Positions 61,038 through 64,000 of a DNA stretch of 64,000 bases are shown in pieces. Within the stretch, counting starts at the first letter, position 1, and each line of letters begins with the position of its first letter. The notes beneath the pieces were generated by a model. That model was not told the DNA's origin and did not search any database. It was given only the letters and a program-made list of their open reading frames with translations. Origin of the DNA: Otis tarda. Taxonomy: Eukaryota > Chordata > Aves > Otidiformes > Otididae. Both the position numbers and the translations under genes were made by a program. The stretch spans positions 4,224,501-4,288,500 of the forward strand of contig CM048576.1 in assembly GCA_026413225.1 (NCBI GenBank), written 5' to 3'.

Positions 61038-61097
61038 AGAATCATAGAATGGTTAGGGTTGGAAGGGACCTTCAAAGGTCATCTAGTCCAATCCCCA
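61038..61097 (-). mobile_element. CR1 LINE tail fragment (about 60 bp)
   Basis: The plus strand reads AGAATCATAGAATGGTTAGG then GTTGGAAGGGACCTTCAAAG and a short remainder; its complement is the terminal 3' end of CR1. It lies in intron 1 in the same orientation as ARHGEF12. Only the tail is left, indicating strong 5' truncation at insertion. Confidence 0.9.
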
Positions 61098-62043
61098 GGA
61101 AGGAAAGTTAAACTAAGTGCTAGCAATGCACATGCAAGTAAGCCAAAAGACCTGCAAAATTTCAGGTTTCAGAGTATTTTGATACATGAGAGTTAACAAA
61201 ATGTTTTTAGGATCCTAGATACCAGATGAGAACCCTCTAAGAAATACCCAGCTTTCCAAGTACTTTAGTGGACACAGCTTCAGCAGTCACTATGTGAAAC
61301 TCAAGGGACAGCATCTGTAGAAAGCCAAGCAAAATCCAAATTAAAAACTGGCATAGAAGAAACAAGATGAGATCAAATCAGATGCAGAACAAGCTCCAGA
61401 GAAGTACTACACACAAAGGAGAAAGCAAGGATTACTTAGACATGAGAGAAAGTGATAAACTGAGCAGGGTGGGAAAATACAAAAATGAGGTTAGAGGGCA
61501 AGAAAATATAACAACTCTCTATTGCTTGAGATACAACTCCATTTAGTATGCATCTCACTGAATGATTCACCATACAAATCCTCTAGATCTGCTCCAAACA
61601 AAACCCACCTTCCGGGCTCCAACCAGCTGACTAAAAAGCACGTATCAGCACAAGTTAGGATTAGACTGGCAACCTACTTTACAGAGTCAATCATTACAAG
61701 ACTGAACCACATCTGTCTGGTTTTAATGCATGGCTGCATTAACCCTAAGCAAAATGCAATGCTAAAAGGAAAAAAAAAAAAAATCACCTTTAAAAAAAAA
61801 AAAGAAACATTGAAGGCATTAAAACTTTTAAGCACAGTTGTTAATTGCAAGCATTCACTAGTAATAGATATTACTGAAGTAAAGAATCTCCTAACCAAAG
61901 AAAAAATTACAGAAGGACCCACCATTTTCTACTGTGACACACAACATGCTACTGGACAGTTTTCTACAAACAGTAATTAAAATAAGAAAGTTCTGGAAAC
62001 TGATTAAAAGATAGCCGTAAAGTCTGCTAAACCAGTGATGTAA

Positions 62044-62090
62044 TTTTAAAAAAAAACAAAAAAACAAAAAACCCAAAAAACCAAAAAACC
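62044..62090 (+). repeat. A/C-rich low-complexity tract
   Basis: A runs of 5-9 broken by C, CC and CCC, in intron 1. Related tracts also occur at 15695-15730, 27887-27912, 30357-30402, 40769-40805 and 44252-44296. Confidence 0.8.
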
Positions 62091-64000
62091 CTATCTGTAA
62101 AAGCAGAAAGTGAAAGATCCTTTATGAAAGGGAATCGTAATTCTTTCAGTCTCTCACTGTCTAGGCTGACTTCTGGCATAGGAAAATGGGATATATGGAG
62201 CTTCATTTAAAAGGTCATACTGTTTCCTTCCTTGATCTTTTACCATGAACAATTTTAGAAGGCACTAAACATTTCAGAACAGCCTATCTAAACAAAATTT
62301 TGCTTATCCTGTCATTGAATTAAGTTCAACTGATTCCAGTAAGCCTGCTATGAAAAAAAAAAAAAGGCCTCCAAAATACAGTATTTATGCCAGTCACTAA
62401 ATTCAAACTTGAATCAAGGCCAAAACAGCACACTAAAGAGACAAGTAATTATCATATAGCTGACTGAAAAGAGAGAAAAATGAGCACAGTGATACTCCAT
62501 TTTCTGAGACAAAATCTACTTTATTCACAACAAACTGCTGAACATAGTTACTAAAATTGTGTCATAACTCAAAGACATAAAAACACAAGACCAATTAACA
62601 TGGTTTTAGCATTCCATACCTTGTTATGGTACCCTCTAGAGCTGGAAATTTTCAGCAATAAATACCTTTGGGCCTAAAAAAACTCTACCAACTGCTCACT
62701 ATATACACAAGTGTATAAAGCTTTACCAGTACAATACATATAATAAAATAAAAGGACATGAACTGCAACAAAATGTTGACCCCATAACCAAGTCAGCACT
62801 GGCTTTATCATTATTATATTCTGCATCTATAGCCTGACACTTCCAAATTCTAAAAACAAGGACGGAGGAAAAAAAATTTTAAAAAAAGCAAGTTAGCAAT
62901 ACCTGTATTCATAGCTCCAGCCTCTGAAAACGCAGAGATCCATTTCCTTAATGGACTAGAATGTACTTTCATTCTCTCATCGCTTCAGTGCAACAAGGAA
63001 GATTCAAACACCAATATTTAGAGTTCACAGTGTTTCCAGACATTGTCTACGAGCCAAATACCAGTTTGAGTCACCTCCCCTAGAATTAATTTTATTTCTG
63101 AGTCTGTCCTATTGACAATTTATCCTTTGCCCTCAAGCACAGGCATAATCAACAGTCTTTTCCAGGGCGCTCAGTCTCCCCCTTCACAGCTATTATGCCT
63201 AAAGCACACCACCGAAGCCATGCAAGGGGTCAGGAGATGGGCAGGGAGAAAGAGGTTTTAGATCGACAGCTTTACCATTGTGACTACAACAGCGCATCTG
63301 CCTCTTACTTCAAAATTCCAAAGCAAGAGTGTTCACATAGCTAGTTACACCAGTGTATGTAATTATGACGATACATTTCCTCAGACATGCTGGCCAGCAC
63401 CTTAGTGAGGCCTGGTAGCTGATTCATCCGAATTTTTTAATATTTGCTCACAAGCTGAGTACTGCTGCAGCCTCACGAGACACTTCCTGCTTTAGCCTCT
63501 GGAGGGGCAATAGTGCTAAACCCAGGCAAATTTTAACACAGTAATTGCAGCTACTTTTCAGATAACATTTGATTATCAAACATACAAAATTAAGTATTAT
63601 AATTTCCATTTAAGCAGAGTGTGAATGCTGTTTACCTACAAGAACTTTAATATACTTGTTCTTCTTTATTATACTTGTCCTTATCAGATAGAACTGAGAG
63701 TCATCCATCCTTGCAAGAAACAACTCCCTCAATGTTTTATCAAAGCATGCTCCAAATGCCAATATACAGACCTCCCTCTCTGATTTCCACTGTATTGTAT
63801 TAACCGAACATGTTCATTACCCATCAGCGTTGTCCAGAGTCCTCACAGGATTAAGCAAAATGTTGCGTTATCACCATAACCGACAGCTGAGTTTAAGTAA
63901 CTGAGATGATTCACGTTACCACATATGCAAGAAACTCACAAACATAAAAATGAAGCACTGATCACCAGCAAAACATCAGTACTCACTGCATTAAACTAGT

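Larger units (their letters stand above)
43119..64000 (-). other. ARHGEF12 intron 1 (partial, at least 20.9 kb)
   Basis: No exon, RNA gene or complete mobile element is recognised. It holds a GC-rich block (45950-46290), two complex blocks that may be regulatory (51600-51800 and 56040-56460), an alternating purine-pyrimidine tract (55551-55670), poly-G runs (54983-54993, 56901-56910), A/C-rich tracts and a 60-bp CR1 tail at 61038. No sequence matching the expected first coding exon, which in human encodes MSGTQSTITD, was found. Confidence 0.75.

Noticed and set aside
61522-61980. Plus-strand open frame of 152 codons
   Set aside because: Runs through two poly-A stretches giving Lys runs; nothing recognisable and no splice or promoter context.

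Overview
The window is a piece of vertebrate nuclear DNA and holds one protein-coding gene, on the minus strand: the ortholog of ARHGEF12, which encodes LARG (leukemia-associated Rho guanine nucleotide exchange factor). The host is most likely a bird. An antisense insertion near 22460-22972 is a textbook 3' end of a CR1 LINE, ending in the short ATTCTATG-type repeats typical of avian CR1. A second short CR1 tail lies at 61038-61097. Introns are compact and interspersed repeats are otherwise sparse.

The protein was rebuilt from the genomic sequence exon by exon. I find 39 coding exons (numbered here 2 to 40 in transcript order), every intron GT-AG, and every splice phase compatible. They give 1536 residues after a missing first exon. 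With the roughly 11 residues known from human exon 1, the protein would be about 1547 residues, against 1544 in human. The transcript runs from high to low coordinates. Beyond 43118 lies at least 20.9 kb of intron 1, and I did not find the first coding exon or the promoter, so both are probably past position 64000. Positions 43118-30759 encode the N-terminal tail and PDZ domain; 30160-29442 a coiled coil; 26865-21435 the RGS-like (RH) domain; 20343-18869 a basic and serine-rich linker; 18234-11671 the DH exchange domain with its N-terminal helical extension; 9815-7537 the PH domain; and 7384-1453 the long acidic, serine-rich C-terminal tail. The 3' UTR begins at 1452 and runs off the low end of the window without a canonical poly(A) signal.

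The modules fit the known role of LARG. The PDZ domain docks the C-terminal tails of receptors such as plexin-B, the RH domain binds activated G-alpha-12/13, and the DH-PH tandem loads RhoA with GTP at the membrane. No second gene, structural RNA, CRISPR array, operon or complete mobile element is supported. The non-exonic sequence is intron with A/C-rich low-complexity tracts (strongly biased to the plus strand, the template strand of the gene), short satellites, CR1 remnants and a few complex or GC-rich blocks that could be regulatory. I see no convincing new biological system. The best leads are symmetric microexons, a diverged C-terminus, a GC-rich block inside intron 1, a transcript-strand G-quadruplex motif and possible intronic enhancers.
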